The position numbers were made by a program, and so were the translations under genes. Of a DNA stretch of 64,000 nt, positions 21,477 through 36,400 are shown piece by piece. The first letter of the stretch is position 1. Each line of letters opens with the position of its first letter. Origin of the DNA: Chiridota heheva (lineage: Eukaryota; Echinodermata; Holothuroidea; Apodida; Chiridotidae); contig JAIGNY010001689.1 of NCBI GenBank assembly GCA_020152595.1, positions 581,501 to 645,500 of the forward strand. Direction: 5' to 3'. The notes under the pieces are model-generated. The model had not been told where the DNA came from. It searched no databases and saw nothing but the letters and a program-made list of their open reading frames with translations.

Positions 21477-24400
21477 ATTAAGTGTGCAAGCTCTTTTCTT
21501 TCAGTATGCTATCATAGAGGCATTAATAATATGCCCAACGTGCATCAGATAGAGGCATCATATTACACTCGCTCGTGTTGGCAATGTAATTAGATCGTAG
21601 CTGTGCCAGGACAAGCAAATAATGATATCATATTAGGTTGCCCTTGCTCTGGCGAGGCGTGTGATGTGCAACTATCGATTTTGGCCAAAATCGGCGATCG
21701 CAGTGCATACTAAACGGAAAGCGGAGGTACACGTCATGTAGGCATATATTTACAAAGCGCTTTTTGCAAAGGCCTCAACTCAAAGCACTGCAACAAGTTC
21801 ACAATGATGCAAGAAGAAAACATCAAGTGATAATTGAGTTTTTAAGATATGTCTAAAAGAATTAACAAATCAAATAAGGTGAATCATTCCAAAGAGGTGT
21901 AGCAGAGATGCCTCTCCCTTCCTCTCCCTCCCCAAATCATTCAAAGTTGTGCAAAATTGACTTATTCCTAATATTAAATCTGAACAAGGTGGTTGAGATT
22001 GTCCCAATTACTTTTGGGCACAATCCTTTGAGCAAGTGTACAAATAATAGGTGTGATAACGCCCGCAACTAAGAGAAGAAAGTCCCATCCAAGTTCAGAA
22101 CATGGTTTACCCCCAAAAATAATACGATACTAGAACCTAGATTTTGGGCCGGTTCATGGGTTTTTAGGAAATTATATCATAGCTATTTTCTTACACACTT
22201 AAATAAAACACTTACTGTGTCACTTCCAGGCTTCCATCCAGCAGGGCAAACTTCCCCATGGGTGTCAGTGTACTGGAATGCTTGTACCAACCGCAATGTT
22301 TCATCCACAGACCTACCGACCGGCAAATCATTCATGGTGATTTGACGTAGAAGACCTCTATGATCAATGATGAACAAGCCTCTGTGGGGATAACATTTGA
22401 GACTTGATTTAAATTTAAATGCTGGACTTAAATGTTGCAAACAGAATGTAAATCGTCCCAGTTTAAACACATTTATTTTATGTACATTTACTACATAAAA
22501 AATCACATTGTTACATTTCAACCACACAGTGTAGAAAAACGTGAAATTGTGTATCAACAACGATAAATCATGACAAACACTTACTCATGCCTTACTTACT
22601 CATGCCTCACTTACTCATGCCTCACATTAGAGCTGTGAATGTTTAGGGATTTCAGTAAATGTGTACACACCAAAAAAAGCGAGCATGTATCGTTTACACG
22701 CATTTAGTACTGTAATTTTCGGAAATACACAAAAATTGCTCCAAATTTACGATGCGAAGTAAAAAAAATAGTGCAACCAGTGTGGTCAAAGTATTGACTC
22801 CATTGCCAAAATAGACGCTCAAGTTTTGCTTTCCAAATCGTAAAAAGTTTACTTCTACAGTATAAATTATCATTTTTATGGAAAACATGCATGGAAATTC
22901 AGTTTAGAAAGAACAGATAACTTCCTTTCCATGTCATTTAAACTAAACATTGCGTAACTTATTTTGCCGTACTCGCTACGGCTTTCAATGTTCCACTGAA
23001 AATCTTGCATACTAGGCCTATGATACCTTGCCGTGAAACATTTCAAAACTACGCCACCACCCCAGAGGTTCTAAAATATCAGTCCTCTCGAAAAAATGGC
23101 CGCCATCTTTGCAAAGCACCTAGAATTCCAGTTCTGTCAAAACCTTTTTAAGTTTGTTTACTTTGCAATATCTTTTCATTCTTGCAAAACTTATTTGACT
23201 CATCAGGTAATATTTACATGTAAATGTACCAATTGTCACAATTTAAGTATTTTGACTGTTTGTTGGTCGATTTAACAGCTTGTAAAACAGGCCTTAATTG
23301 AGTGGGATTTAAAGCCTTATTAATTATGGCCTAGGCCTATTCTTAGTTTCACTGTTTACTGCTGCACATTCGCGGTGCATTTTACAAGTTAGCCTACTCT
23401 GATTTCGGCAAAATCAAAGTGCATAATATCCCCATTCATAGGTGATTTGTGATTCTTACATTTAAAAAGGATTATGCTAATCGGTTTACAGTCTGTAAAA
23501 AGTCATTGATTGGAGTTTTGTCAGCCAAATGTGTGTGTGTGATTTGATTAAAATTTTGTCAGTCGAATGTGTGTGTGATTTGAATCATGAACGATCATAT
23601 TAATTTTCAACGGCAAGACTGACTATGAAAAATAATTACTCGCAATGAAGTATTTCATAAACGTTTACAAGGATTTGCGAGCGTGTAGGGTGTGCACGTA
23701 AACCGGTCACAGCTCTACCTCACATACGCATGCCCGACTTTCTCATGCGTCACTCATGCCTCACATACTTAAGCCTCACATACTCATGCCTCACATACTC
23801 ATGCCTCACTCACTCACGCCTTACTCACTTACACCTCACTCACCCACGCCTCACTTACCCACGCCTCACTCACCCATGCCTCACTCATCCCACCTCACTC
23901 ACCCATGCCTCAATCACCCACGCCTCACTCACCCACGCCTCACTCACCCATGCCTCACTCACCCATGCCTCACTCACCCACGCCTCACTCACCCATGCCT
24001 CACTCACTCATGCCTCACTCACTCATGCTTCACTTACTCATGCTTCACTTACTCATGCCTCACTTACTCATGTACTTTAGCATCATGTAACATGCCATTA
24101 TACAATGTTTAATCAATGCATTATAATCATTTAATAGACATTACCTGAGAGTGTGACCAGCATCTTCTAGCAACACGCCGTAATCCTTAGACATTTTGTG
24201 AGTCAGATCTGACAACAGTGGAATCTTGATTGGTCCCAGACCTCCTTGCACCCTTGGTGTCTTAATCCTACAAGAAAAAATAAAAACTATTACTCTTGTC
24301 TTTGAAGTTTTCTTCGTCTTGTAGAATTACACTTACTTTCCGCAAACTGTAACAATTTCTTTCTAAACAGTTCATAACATACATGAACCCAATACAAACT

Positions 24401-27400
24401 CAAACAAAACATTAAGAATGCATTTGCGCTTACAATTTACGTTTGGAGTTACAAATTATCAAATGGTCAATCAACAATATGAATACATGATAGCTTGGAG
24501 CTGGAGAGTACAAACTCATTTTTGGTCCCTTCAAAACAAAAGAAGTCTTTTTTTACACAACATTAAGAATGCATTTGTGCTTACAATTTATGTTTCGTGT
24601 TACAAATTATCAAATGGTCAATCTACATCATGAATACATGATACCTTGGAGCTGGAGAGTACAAACTCATTTTTGGTCCCTTCAAAACAAAAGAAGTCTT
24701 TTTTTTTTTACATTTCAGTGCTTCCATTTTGAATTCTTGAGGTAAATTTCTTGGAAATGTGTTTGCGTCGCTATGAGAAAGAAAAAAAATCCCGAAAAAT
24801 CAATAGCTTTTATATCTACTCGTCAAAATTGATGTCCTTTTCTTTTGAAACCAGTGATGATAAAAGTTCAATGCTCCAAATCCCCTATACAAATCAGACA
24901 GCATTTTTTTGCAACAGGATCAAGAGGTCAACCAAATGCTGATTTTATCCTTGATTGTTATTTATTTTGCCATCAACAGAGACCAGAAAACTGGTGCTTT
25001 ATTCGTTTTAGAAAGGTAACAATTCTGATCCCAGATTGAGAAAACAAATTTCTCCACAGGTTCCAATGTTGCACAAGTATGTGAAAAAAAGAAGGTAAAT
25101 GCATCCCAGACATTAGGCTCTCATGGGGCATCATAGGTTATAGAGCATCATAGGTTAAAGGTCACTTACCATGCCAAATGGGTAAACTGTGAATCGACAG
25201 AGACAGCAACCACCGCTGTGTTAATTTCCTTGAATTCTGCTATTCTGTCACTGAATGCGATGATTTCAGTTGGACATACAAATGTGCTGCAAAAAGAGTA
25301 GGTTACAATAAAACACTGATTAATGACTTCGCTAATTGACACATTTATTTTTGTCTCAAGAACCCTCAATACACCCTACCTCAGGGATTTGTTTAGAGGT
25401 CAGAATTCCCACTGTTCCACTTTTCTGAGAACAGTGCTTTTTATGCACGAACAGTGAATTTTTAAAAATCACTGTTTCGGTGGAACGGTGTTCTTTTCAC
25501 AAGAATGTGGTGTATCTGCAACTTGATTTCTGCTCAAAGCAAATGCATGTTGTCATACAAAGCTTTTCCCCACCTTGCATGCAAGTGTCAGCACAAGTAA
25601 TCATGAATGCATATATGCAATGTTGAGTGCATATGTACGACTACGCAATTGGATGCTAGATCATCTACAGTAAATGCTAATAACTGACATAACTTTACAT
25701 ACAGTACCGCCCACATTAAATTGGCCGTCGCATCGTGTATCGTGATCACGATAGAATTTCATATCGAAATCCTGAACACTTGCTAACGTTATAACTATAC
25801 TACAGTGAATCACGATTGAACGATATATCGTGATATCACGCACCGACGATATCGTACATTCTAGCTGCATAAAGGTAATACGTAATTTCAACCTGAGTGC
25901 GTCCAGATTCGTAACTTAAATTCGGCTCCGGTTTTTTATTTTCACGCTTTTTTGGTAGGTCGTAATAACGTAAATTCCTGCGTCAGTGAGTTCATATTGC
26001 GCGAGACAAAGTTTAGGAATCGATATTGTTTCGAGGTTTGCTGGACAATCTTAGTATTATTTGCCTAACGGTACTACTAGGGCCCTACGTATACGCTTAC
26101 ATGTAAAAATACTAGCTTAGGCTTAAAAATTGTGTTGAATTATTGACGCCATTTATGTATTATAAAATGTATTTTTCACAATATGCTGCAGTAAAATTGA
26201 CCTTTGCCATCGCATATCATCGATAATCGACTAAAACAAGATGGCAACAACCATTGAGTTGCACATTAAAATTTATACAAAACGGCTTGTAACTTTTGTT
26301 AGAAGCATATTTTTTCTCAGCTGTCACTGAAGCAATTTAAATAATGCTAAACAGAGTCTGGCTACACGTACCCTGGCCTTAAGTGTATTAATTAATCATG
26401 ATGGCCATGAAATCGGATGCGTCCACCCCCTAATATTTAAAAAAAAAATAAGATAGCCTACAGCAAAAAAGGTGTAAAGTTTTTTTTGATACAATTTTGA
26501 TCATGTTTGTCTATTTTTCATTCCATGAAAATCTAATGTTTTCTCTCTTGTTTCTTTCTTTTTAGGGAGATAAGTATAGTTTATCCTTGCATTATTTCTT
26601 TCTTCTTTATTTACTGTTTAGCATGCTATTGGTTTTATATCGTCTTCAACGAGTTTTTTTTGCACGATTTTGTTTTCATTCTTTTTGATCGCATTTCCCA
26701 ACTAGCAGATCATGAATCAAAAGGATATTTCTTCTCTTCGTCCTATTGTACCAAGCTTCTTGGGGATTGACCCTTTGACCTTTCCTGCTCACAGCATAAG
26801 CAATACAAAAAGTTAATAATATTAAAAGTACAAATGTTTTGAGAGTAAAAAAATGTGTTTCAAAGTCATATATTTATATTTTAAGAACAAGTCTGATGGA
26901 GAAGGGGGGGGGGGGTACATTAACCCTGGGGCATACTACCCCAACCCCCCATTTTGTGTATACAAAATCCGCCCTGCGTGACAACATTTAATTTTGATAG
27001 ACGTCAATAATCATTATTCTGCATGAATTTTGATGTTTTGTTTTTGTTCACATTTGAATTTTTTGTTGCATGTCCCAGGGAGAAAATACACTTATTCTAC
27101 ATCAGCAACTACTGTACTTTATGTCACAGTTATAGATGAAACATATCGTGTCCACCTTTTTCCCTCCAGTGTGCATTTTCAAAGCGATTTTCAGTTGAGG
27201 ACAATCTGATAATGTGTACGCCTTAGGAAGCTTTACTGCTCCTTCCTCAGTAATTTTGAAGAGTTGGCAATTAATAAGTAATGTTCTTAATTTCAATTTT
27301 GCACCAACCACGAAATGTTACTATAGGTCATAAAATGCAGTAGCTTGCCACCTAGATAATCCATGATGGGTCCCACTTGGAAATGTTTGAATGTGTCCTC

Positions 27401-30400
27401 CTTGGAAAAGTGCCCCTTCTAAAAATGTAATTCTCCTCTTACTTTATTTTGAGCTCAATAATTATACTGGTGGAACATGTAGTGACCGATGCGAGCAGTT
27501 TGACAATTGCGCCGGTATAGCGCCGGTAAAAGCGCCGGTAATGCCGCCGGTACTGTGTGTAATATTACACGTCTGCACACGTACCGAACCTGCATAATTC
27601 TTTAGTTCAGATAAGTTTTAACTGACGGAAATTTGCCGTTTTAAGCAAAATTAAGTATTTCATTTCCCGTGTCTTTTCAAAGGACACAGATCAGCCCACA
27701 ATAAATTGGTATTGACAATGCAGAGTGTACCACAGAGATTTACGATCATTATTTATTTTCGATAAGTTCACCACAAAATTACAACCTGAAAAGTAAGGAA
27801 CTGTGGCAACGCAACGTGTATCTGCACTATCATGGCACGGCCATTTTTTTTTTTATAAATCATAAAATGAAAACTGAACGAAATAAATTAAACTTAAACT
27901 AAAATGTTAAGCAAAATACAAAGGATCGGCGCAATAAAAATAAACAAGTTTAACTTACTGAGATTTCCATGTTTTATTCCGAAATATATAGTATTCCAAA
28001 TAGTCGAGTAAAATTTTAACCCGTGAAATATTTCCAACAAATTATTAAGAAACGTTGTCAAAAACTTTTTAATATGTAGTTCCATATACAGTAAAGGTGA
28101 AACGCGAAAGAAAATGATAGAAAAAAATAAAGAAAATGAGAACAAATAAAATTCCGAACTAAGCACTCTTTGCTCAGTGTAGACCTCCATGTTGAAAAGA
28201 ATGCCTAAAAATCTGTCCGAAATCAGCGACGTAAATGAACAAAAACACATATGTGCTCCCACTATTTGATAAGCCCAGGTGCAAAATTATTTCTTTATAA
28301 ATTAGATCGTGCGAAAATTTCTTTCCTTCCAACAGATATATTCTAATTCTCACCCGAAACTTACGAACATTAAACCCCATTAATATTAATCTCTATGAAA
28401 CACATACTGCAAAAACACGGCAAACTTCTAAAGAATCATAAATAATGCCGCTGCCCCATTCCCAGCACATTTGACAGATTTGTTTACAAATTGACGCCAG
28501 CTGCATCTGGACTTTGGCCTAGCGCGGTCCAATTAATTAAGATTGGCACATTTAAAGGGAAATACTTACAGAGGTATATGCCCCCTCCCGATTTTCAAGA
28601 TGTCTTCCAAATATTTGAAGTCTGACATAAACTTGAGTTTGGTGGTTATGGGTAAGGGACCGGGGATCACAGCGGTTAACAACGATTATTAGTGGTACTC
28701 CAGGGTGATTCCTTCTCATACATGTTTAATTAATTATTATCAGGCTATCGAATTTAGGGTGGGGGCATTCTCCTTTATGAAAACATACCGTAATTTGGTA
28801 GATTACCTCGTCCCCTCTCCAGTTTTCTTCAATTTCCCCAAAAAATTAAAGTATTACGACAGCAAGATGGGTGCGGGGATGGCGAGGGCGGCGGGGGAGT
28901 GGATCTTTGTTATGATCTCCTAGCTGGTTTGCAAGTTGAAGCGACAAACTGGGATCGTTGAACTATTGAATTTGGGGTGGGGGCATTCTCTTTTATGAAA
29001 ACAATTTTGTAGATCGTATCGTCCCCTCTCCAATTTCTCCAGAAAAAATGGAAGTATTACGAATAGGAAGGGGTGGATAGGGGCGGGGTGGGGGCGGCAG
29101 TGCCATGGTTCTTTGTTAAGATCTCCCGTTTCAGGTTTCAAACGGCAAATTTGATCACCAAACATTAAATTTGAGATAAGAGAATTCTTTTTACTGTGAA
29201 AATATACTTGGTATATGATATTTTCCTTCTCCTTCCTCATTTTTATTTGTTTTCCTGAATGAAGATAAGGCGATGCTTCCATCATCCCTCTCCCGTGCTC
29301 AGTGAATTTCCTCATATTTCTCCCTTCACAAAATGTTAATGTCCACTCCCCCTCCCGGTTTTGGTACTGTTGTCTTTTTTTATAATTTGTTAGGGCTTTC
29401 CTCACTTTTGAATGTTTACTTAAAAGTGTCATACATGCAGTATGTCTTTCAACAATTTAGCGCCGCGTGGCCGAGAAGTTCGAGGAAACCTGTCGTCAGG
29501 TTATAAACCACCCAGACATGTGAAGGGGGACGCAGGCGGCATATCTTTGAACGATATATTTTGTGGTTTTTCTGACACAGTTCTAGTAATTTTGAAAAAA
29601 TGTAGAATTTATACTGATGCGATGTGTGGTAATAATTTGCTATACATTAACTTGGCGGCCATTTACTGGGGAGACAGCTACCTCCTTGGTAGGAATGTAC
29701 CACTGGTTTATTGAAGTTTTTTTCCATTCTTTGTTATGTGCAAAGATGGAAGTAAAACATACGTTTTTTAAAACAAGGAAATAGCGTTTGTTTGCAGTTT
29801 TACAGCTTTTATATTTTTTGGTTTTATTTTCTATGATGGAGAAGTTTAAAAAAAAAAATCTTTATCTTTGGAAACTTGTTTTGTTAAGTTATAAACATTT
29901 TTTTTGGACCAGGACTTAAATATTCGGATTATAAATTTCTGAGTAAGTTGATGTTGTTAATTTCGTTGTGTATTCTCTCATACTTTTTTCAAATCGATTT
30001 GTACATATTTTCCCGTAATTTTAAAGTCCTAACAAGTTGCCGTTCGCTGCAATTAACATTGCGCAGCTTTTTCTGTCTCGTCTAAGGAATTGCGTTTTTT
30101 GAACTTGGAAAACAGTTTTGCTAACCTTTTTTAACTTGACGTGCTTTCAAAATATTCCATGGATCAATTATATGGCAAAAATGTTTGCTGAATTGTTGGT
30201 TTATACATGTATCTATTTCACTGAGATTGAAATTACATACACAAATGTAGGTCACAAAATGTTGGAATTAAAAAAAAGCTAACAGAAGAGAAAAACAAAG
30301 TACAAGCAATATTGCACTAGCGACTAAAAATAATCTGCACATTGAAAAAGAAAACATTAAATTCGGATGTTCACATACTATTGATGTAGGCCCTAATAAT

Positions 30401-33400
30401 ACTTCAATATGATGTTTTAAACTCACATTGCGTTTCTGATATCTCGAACGTTTTCACTCAATTCAGACCTTTTATTGATTACTTAACTGAACGGGCACGG
30501 CAATATTTTGATGTTATAATGACACTATGTTACAACGACATTAATATAATTTGTTTTGCAGTGGCGATGGCTTGTGAAACAACAAAATATCTCCGGACTT
30601 TGTCATTTTCAAACTCGCCGGTAAAACGCCAAAAAAACTCGCCGGTGTCAAACTGCTCGCATCGATACTGTATGTCGGACTTTGGAAGAACTTCCACCCT
30701 CCCACACACACACTCCCTGTATATATGATAGGCAAGAATATCAGAAATTTTCTAATAAATTTAGAACAATAACGCAATTAAGGATCACGCATATACTATA
30801 AGTTCTTAGGTTAAAGAACATTTTTCATTGTGTGTTTTGTATGATCAGTGTGCCGTTGGGGTATGGTATGGCAAATACAGCAACTCCTCATTGTGGCCAG
30901 GAAATGTTAAAATGTAAGTATTCAAAGCTTGGGCATTCCCCAAGAGAATGCAGAGGAAAGGTCAGGGGGTCCGACCCCGACCCCCTTCCCTTCTTTGAAA
31001 ATCCTTCATCAGTCTTTGCTTCCACTAGGCTTTTTCCTGATCCTTCCCCCTGCAGCCCTGGGATAGCACTTAAAACCTGAAACTCACTTTATTTAAATAA
31101 TGAAATAAATCATGTAGTTTCTAAATTAAGTGAAAGAGTGAATCAACTGAGACAAAAGCCGAGGAGTCTTGAAATCGATATATTCAGTATTGGTAATTGA
31201 AAATAGTCTTACATTTTTAAGTTGATCAGTAATATTCAACATCTATATAGGCTACACAATTACGAACTTCAAAATAATTTAGCATAGAATATTCGGTACC
31301 CTTTCAAAGTGAACAGTCTTGATAATTTTCTGTAATTTTTCAAGCCGCAATGAAAACTGGTATAAACAGTCTTCTGTACCAGAAAATTTGAAGCAGTCAT
31401 TCAAGAGTTCAGTTTTATTGTAGCCTGGAATATATGAAGGAGAGCACTTGACTGTATTGACAGGTAAGTCTCAACGTAGGCCTGCGGATACAAGATGAAA
31501 TACAAAGATTAAAAATGCAAGATAATAAATCAACAGACCTGTAGCTAGCACGGGGGCTGTGAATAATCAAACGGAAAATATGTATATGGAAAATTTGTTA
31601 AAGTTCCCCCACCTCCCCCTCCCTTCCGTCGAAAAAAAAGCCTGCTGGCTACGGGCCTGAATATATCACAAAACATTTCATAGCTTTCCCATCAGATTAT
31701 GTTTATTCTTTTGTAATATAGGTGACACCAACTTGAAAAATATTTTAATTTGCCTGTGGTCCCCCACTCTATGGGATAGATGTTGTATTTTACTTAAGAG
31801 GAAGTCAGAGGTAAGGACCGTAGGATGATAGGGTGGGTTAAAACTGTTTGGTCGAATTTCCCTTGTTTCGAAGGCAAATTTGTTATATTTCCTTTCAAAT
31901 TCAAGGTAACTATTTCAATGCCAATATATAAAGAATTTTATAGGAAAAGAACAAGGATGTACATTAAAAATGTCGATAGGCCTACTCATTTCTTAACTCT
32001 CCTCCCCAAAGTTAACTTGTAACTTGCGATTTTTCTATTTATTTCTTTGGTAATTAAATATTGAAATGAGATAATTATTGCATACAATATTAATCTAAGG
32101 GTTATCATATGTCGTATTTTGATCTTATCTTGCCCGTTAAGACACGAATTAACAAGTTGCAGTCAATGCAGTGTCCTATTTTGGACCTACTCGTCGCTGA
32201 CTGCACACTATAACTTAACTAAGTTTAGTACTAACGTTAGGCCTACATTAGTAGTACTAAGAACACTAGTGGCATACAGCTCCGAAAGTATGTGTATATA
32301 GGCCTAGTGCTTATTCCGCGAAAAATTCTTGGTCAGTGTCTATTTATGATTACATCGCGGTCGACAATTATCGGAAGCCGACAGTTATCGGAAAATTCTC
32401 CTACAATTCTATATTTTTTAAACTGCAAAAGCCATCCCCAATACTTCCAAAATCCCGATAGAACGATCGTTAGTTCTGCTACGTAATTCACGCTAAAACG
32501 AAAACAGAATCGTGCCATTTAGATATCTATGCACACCATAACGATAAAATGAACGCGATGCGACGGCCGATATTACGTTAAGCATTTGCCATAGGTGTAA
32601 TGGAAACGTTGTTATAGTTGGAACGTGATATTTTATCACGCTTCACGATGCGACGGCCAATTTAATGTGGGCGGTACTGTACTTCCAAATTCCACATATT
32701 ATTAATCAATAAGGTTACTTTATCAGAAGTAGTTGCAAATTAAGCCCATTTTGAAGAAGAATTTGTCCTGTTATCAGCAAAAGTTGGAACAGTGAAATCT
32801 GATCCAGAACAGTATTATTTTAGAAATAAAATTTTTTAATTTAGACCCGTTAAATATTATCATAGTGCAGCTTAAAAAAGGATCAACTAAAACCAAAAAA
32901 TTTGTGGTTCCGATGCTTTTTTTTCAAGCTGATTGATTTTGTATTAACTGTTAATGTCATTGCATATCATGAAATACTGTATGTGACATGACGTGAATCG
33001 TTCTTGAGATATCAAGGTTACAAGCTCTTTTCAGCAAAAATCATATTAAACCCCGCCCATGATGCATATTAAGGATATTCAATGTTTTTTGTAAAATGTA
33101 CATGTACAAACTAGCTTACATTATAATTTTAGTAAGTATGAAACAAAACAGACATGTGAATGCTAAAATATGAGCATTTAAAGATTTTTACATTAAGCCC
33201 CCGCCTAATCATTAATATGCATGACATCATCACCAAAGACGATAGGGCACATCTACAGACCATGAGCTATCTGTGTATCACATGACATGAATGCAGTTTG
33301 TCCTTCTTGAGATACCATGTGTACAAGGTCTTTTTGAGCAAAACCATATTAAGCATACACACATGTATACATACATACACACACATACATATATACACCC

Positions 33401-36400
33401 ATACACACACACATGCATGCGTGCATGCATACGTACGTATGTACATACATACACATGCCAGCATGACTACATAGGTTCCTTATGCTATTATGCACTTGTC
33501 AATTGTGTGACTCACCCCTACACCTTAGAAAAGGTGATTAATTGCACCAAAGTGGGTGGACAAAAGATGTACATTGACGAACCCCTCAGTCACTTAGGTG
33601 ACTAACATTTTTTGTGAAATGACTCACCTCAAATCAATCACCTCTGTACAAAGTCAATGGGTCTGCAGTAAATTGACCCATCCCAGAGTCACTCTAGTTA
33701 CTGACAATTTAGTACAATGACACACATGTGAGTCACTATTTCATATGTCAATGACTCACCTTTGACTGACATTGCCAGGGGTAGTAGGCGTGAGTCATAC
33801 AACTGACAAGTGCATTAGCATTGGAACCAAACATTAATTGCGTATATATGTACAATACACTACTAAATGTTCAGAAAGTGAGGATGTGACATCACTGTTT
33901 TACAGTAGACAACATTGAAATTAATATTTCTGCTGAAAAGACCAAGACATCAATCACAGCAGTTCTTCTCAGATAACGTTGTTGTAATTGTGTGTGCAAT
34001 GAGGTGGAGAGGTAATTGATCACTTTTCTATTCTGTATATTTTATCCCTACAGTATCTGTCAGTAATTAAAAACTAGAATGGTAAATACCATCATGGTTC
34101 GTATGCCCATGTAAATTGACACCCATATCATAGACCCGGCCAATTATAAAAGTGGCATCTCACACTAAGTCCCACATGGCATCCCATGTCCCACATGGCA
34201 TCCCATGTCCCACATGGCATCCCAAGTCCCACATGGCATCCCATGTCCCACATGGCATCCCATGTCCCACATGGCATCCCATGTCCCACATGGCATCCCA
34301 TGTCCCACATGGCATCCCATGTCCCACATGGCATCCCATGTCCCACATGGCATCCCATGTCCCACATGGCATCCCATGTCCCACATGGCATCCCATGTCC
34401 CACATGACATACTATCTCATCCCTTGTCCCACATGGCATTCCACTACATCTTTCAAATGGCATCCCACCCCATGCCCCACATGACATCCCATCCAATCCC
34501 TTGTCCAACATGGCATTCCACCATATGTCCAACATAGCATCCCATCCTATGACCTACATGGCATCCCACCCTATGTCCCACATGGATCCCATCCCACCCC
34601 ATGTCCCACATTAATCCAGCCATATGTACCACATGACATCTCTCCCTGTCCCACATGGCATCCCTCCCTGTGTCCCACATGTACCATATGATATCCCTCC
34701 CTTCTCCCAAATGGCATCCCTCCCTGTGTCCCACATAGCATCTCTCCCTATGTCCCCCATTGCACCTCACCATATGTCCCCCATTGCATCCCACCATATG
34801 TCCCCCATGGCATCCCACCATAGTCACCCATGGCATCCCACCATATGTCCCACATCAGTGGCTTCCCACCTAATGTCCCTTCTTATGTCCCACCATATGT
34901 TCTATATGGTATCTCTCCCAATGCCCCAATGACATCCCACTTTATGTCCCACATGGCATCACAATCCATAGCCTCCTACCCTGTTCCACATGGCCTCCTA
35001 CCCTATGTCACACATGGCATCCCAATCTACGTCAAACTCTGTGTTACTCATGGCATCCCACCCCATATCCCACATAGCATCCCACCCCATGTCCCACATG
35101 ACATCCCCATATCCCACATGACATCCCATCCCATGGCATTCCACCCTATGTCCTGCATAGCATTCCACCATATATCCTACATGGCATTCCACCCTCTTCC
35201 ACATGGCATTCCACCGTCTTCCACATGGCATTCCACCCCATGTCCCACATGGCATCCCATCCCACGTCCCACATGACATCCCATCCCACGTCCCACATGA
35301 CATCCCATAGACTCCATAAGAAGTCTCATCCTAGCCATCACAGTCCCTGATTGAGCATACTATGAAAGTGTCGGTTCATATAATAACTTAAATGCCAATG
35401 ACTTGTTGAATAAGAAAAAAAAGGCAGTCCCCTGATATAGCCCTTGGTATATACCACATGGTATATATTATATCATATGTCCGCATGGTCCCTATCTATG
35501 TTCCACATGGCATCCCTGCCTACATGTATGTCCATATGCAGTCACATCCTTTCACACTCCCTGACTAAGCATACTAAATAAAATTAAAATCTGATCAATT
35601 CATATACTGTAGCAACATTTATGCAAATGACCACAATAATAAAGACAAGAGTTTAATAACCATGCCTGACACAACCGTTGGTGTCCAAATATTTTGAAGA
35701 AAATTTGTATGGATTTTAAATCTCCCGTGCTACGAGAGAAATACTTGAGGATCTCTAAAGAATATTGGAAAATGTTATTATTTTACAATTATCTTCTAAG
35801 AAAATATCAAATGTTTTGTAGACTTTTTAAGGAAACTATTCTTCAATCTGTCTTAAGTGTCTCTAAAAAACTTTAACATTTTGTAAGCAAATTCTAACCT
35901 TCCATAAGAATATCTGAAGAAACTTGCATTTTTTCTGAGAAACTCGGAAGAAACTTTAACATTTTTTGAGGAATTCTCAAAAAACTTTAACATTTCTGAG
36001 GAAATCTCAGGAAAAACTGTGGACAGCTGGACGGAAGGCCGAACGGACAAAATAACCATTACATAGGTTCGCATTATGCTTCGCATGCTCACCGAAAATG
36101 AAAATACCTTTATTATTTTAGATGTAATTTGGGGTACAATAGAGATTCGAGGCTCTATTATCAGAGACACTTTTGCTCTTTCAAAAAATTCTGATAGAGG
36201 ATTTCAAACACAATGGGGTTATATACAGTAACACACCAAATTTGGGAATAAAACCTGAAAATTACCAAAAGCTGAAACATAGCTGAAAATTATCAAATGC
36301 TGTATACTGACCTCTTGTTAAATAATTTTGATCAGATATTCAATTTCAATATTTAGAGTGTTTGATAGGATTGAAATCAATTGCATTTTGCTCATGGACA

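Larger units (their letters stand above)
25702..32679. mobile_element. 7-kb DNA transposon-like element with perfect 36-bp TIRs, TA flanks
   Basis: The left end (25702-25737), starting CAGTACCGCCCACATTAAAT, recurs in perfect reverse complement at the right end (32644-32679). TA dinucleotides flank both sides (25700-25701 and 32680-32681), consistent with a TA target duplication. Subterminal regions are rich in CGTGATATCACG-like palindromes. The 6978-bp body lies in PRDX4-like intron 2 and holds no long ORF; part of its length is a second nested element (about 27480-30672). I infer a non-autonomous or decayed cut-and-paste transposon; the superfamily is not assigned. Confidence 0.75.

Noticed and set aside
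23730-24112. Repetitive frames SLTHA/HPCLT in three frames
   Set aside because: 15-bp minisatellite in an intron of the PRDX4-like gene; periodicity explains them.
33267-33464. Cys/Tyr-rich frame [14 protein letters not shown] on the minus strand
   Set aside because: Translation of an ACAT/GCATG microsatellite.
34128-35303. Many overlapping open frames on both strands with [11 protein letters not shown] or [11 protein letters not shown] repeats
   Set aside because: All arise from a 19-bp minisatellite open in every frame; no unique sequence or domain.
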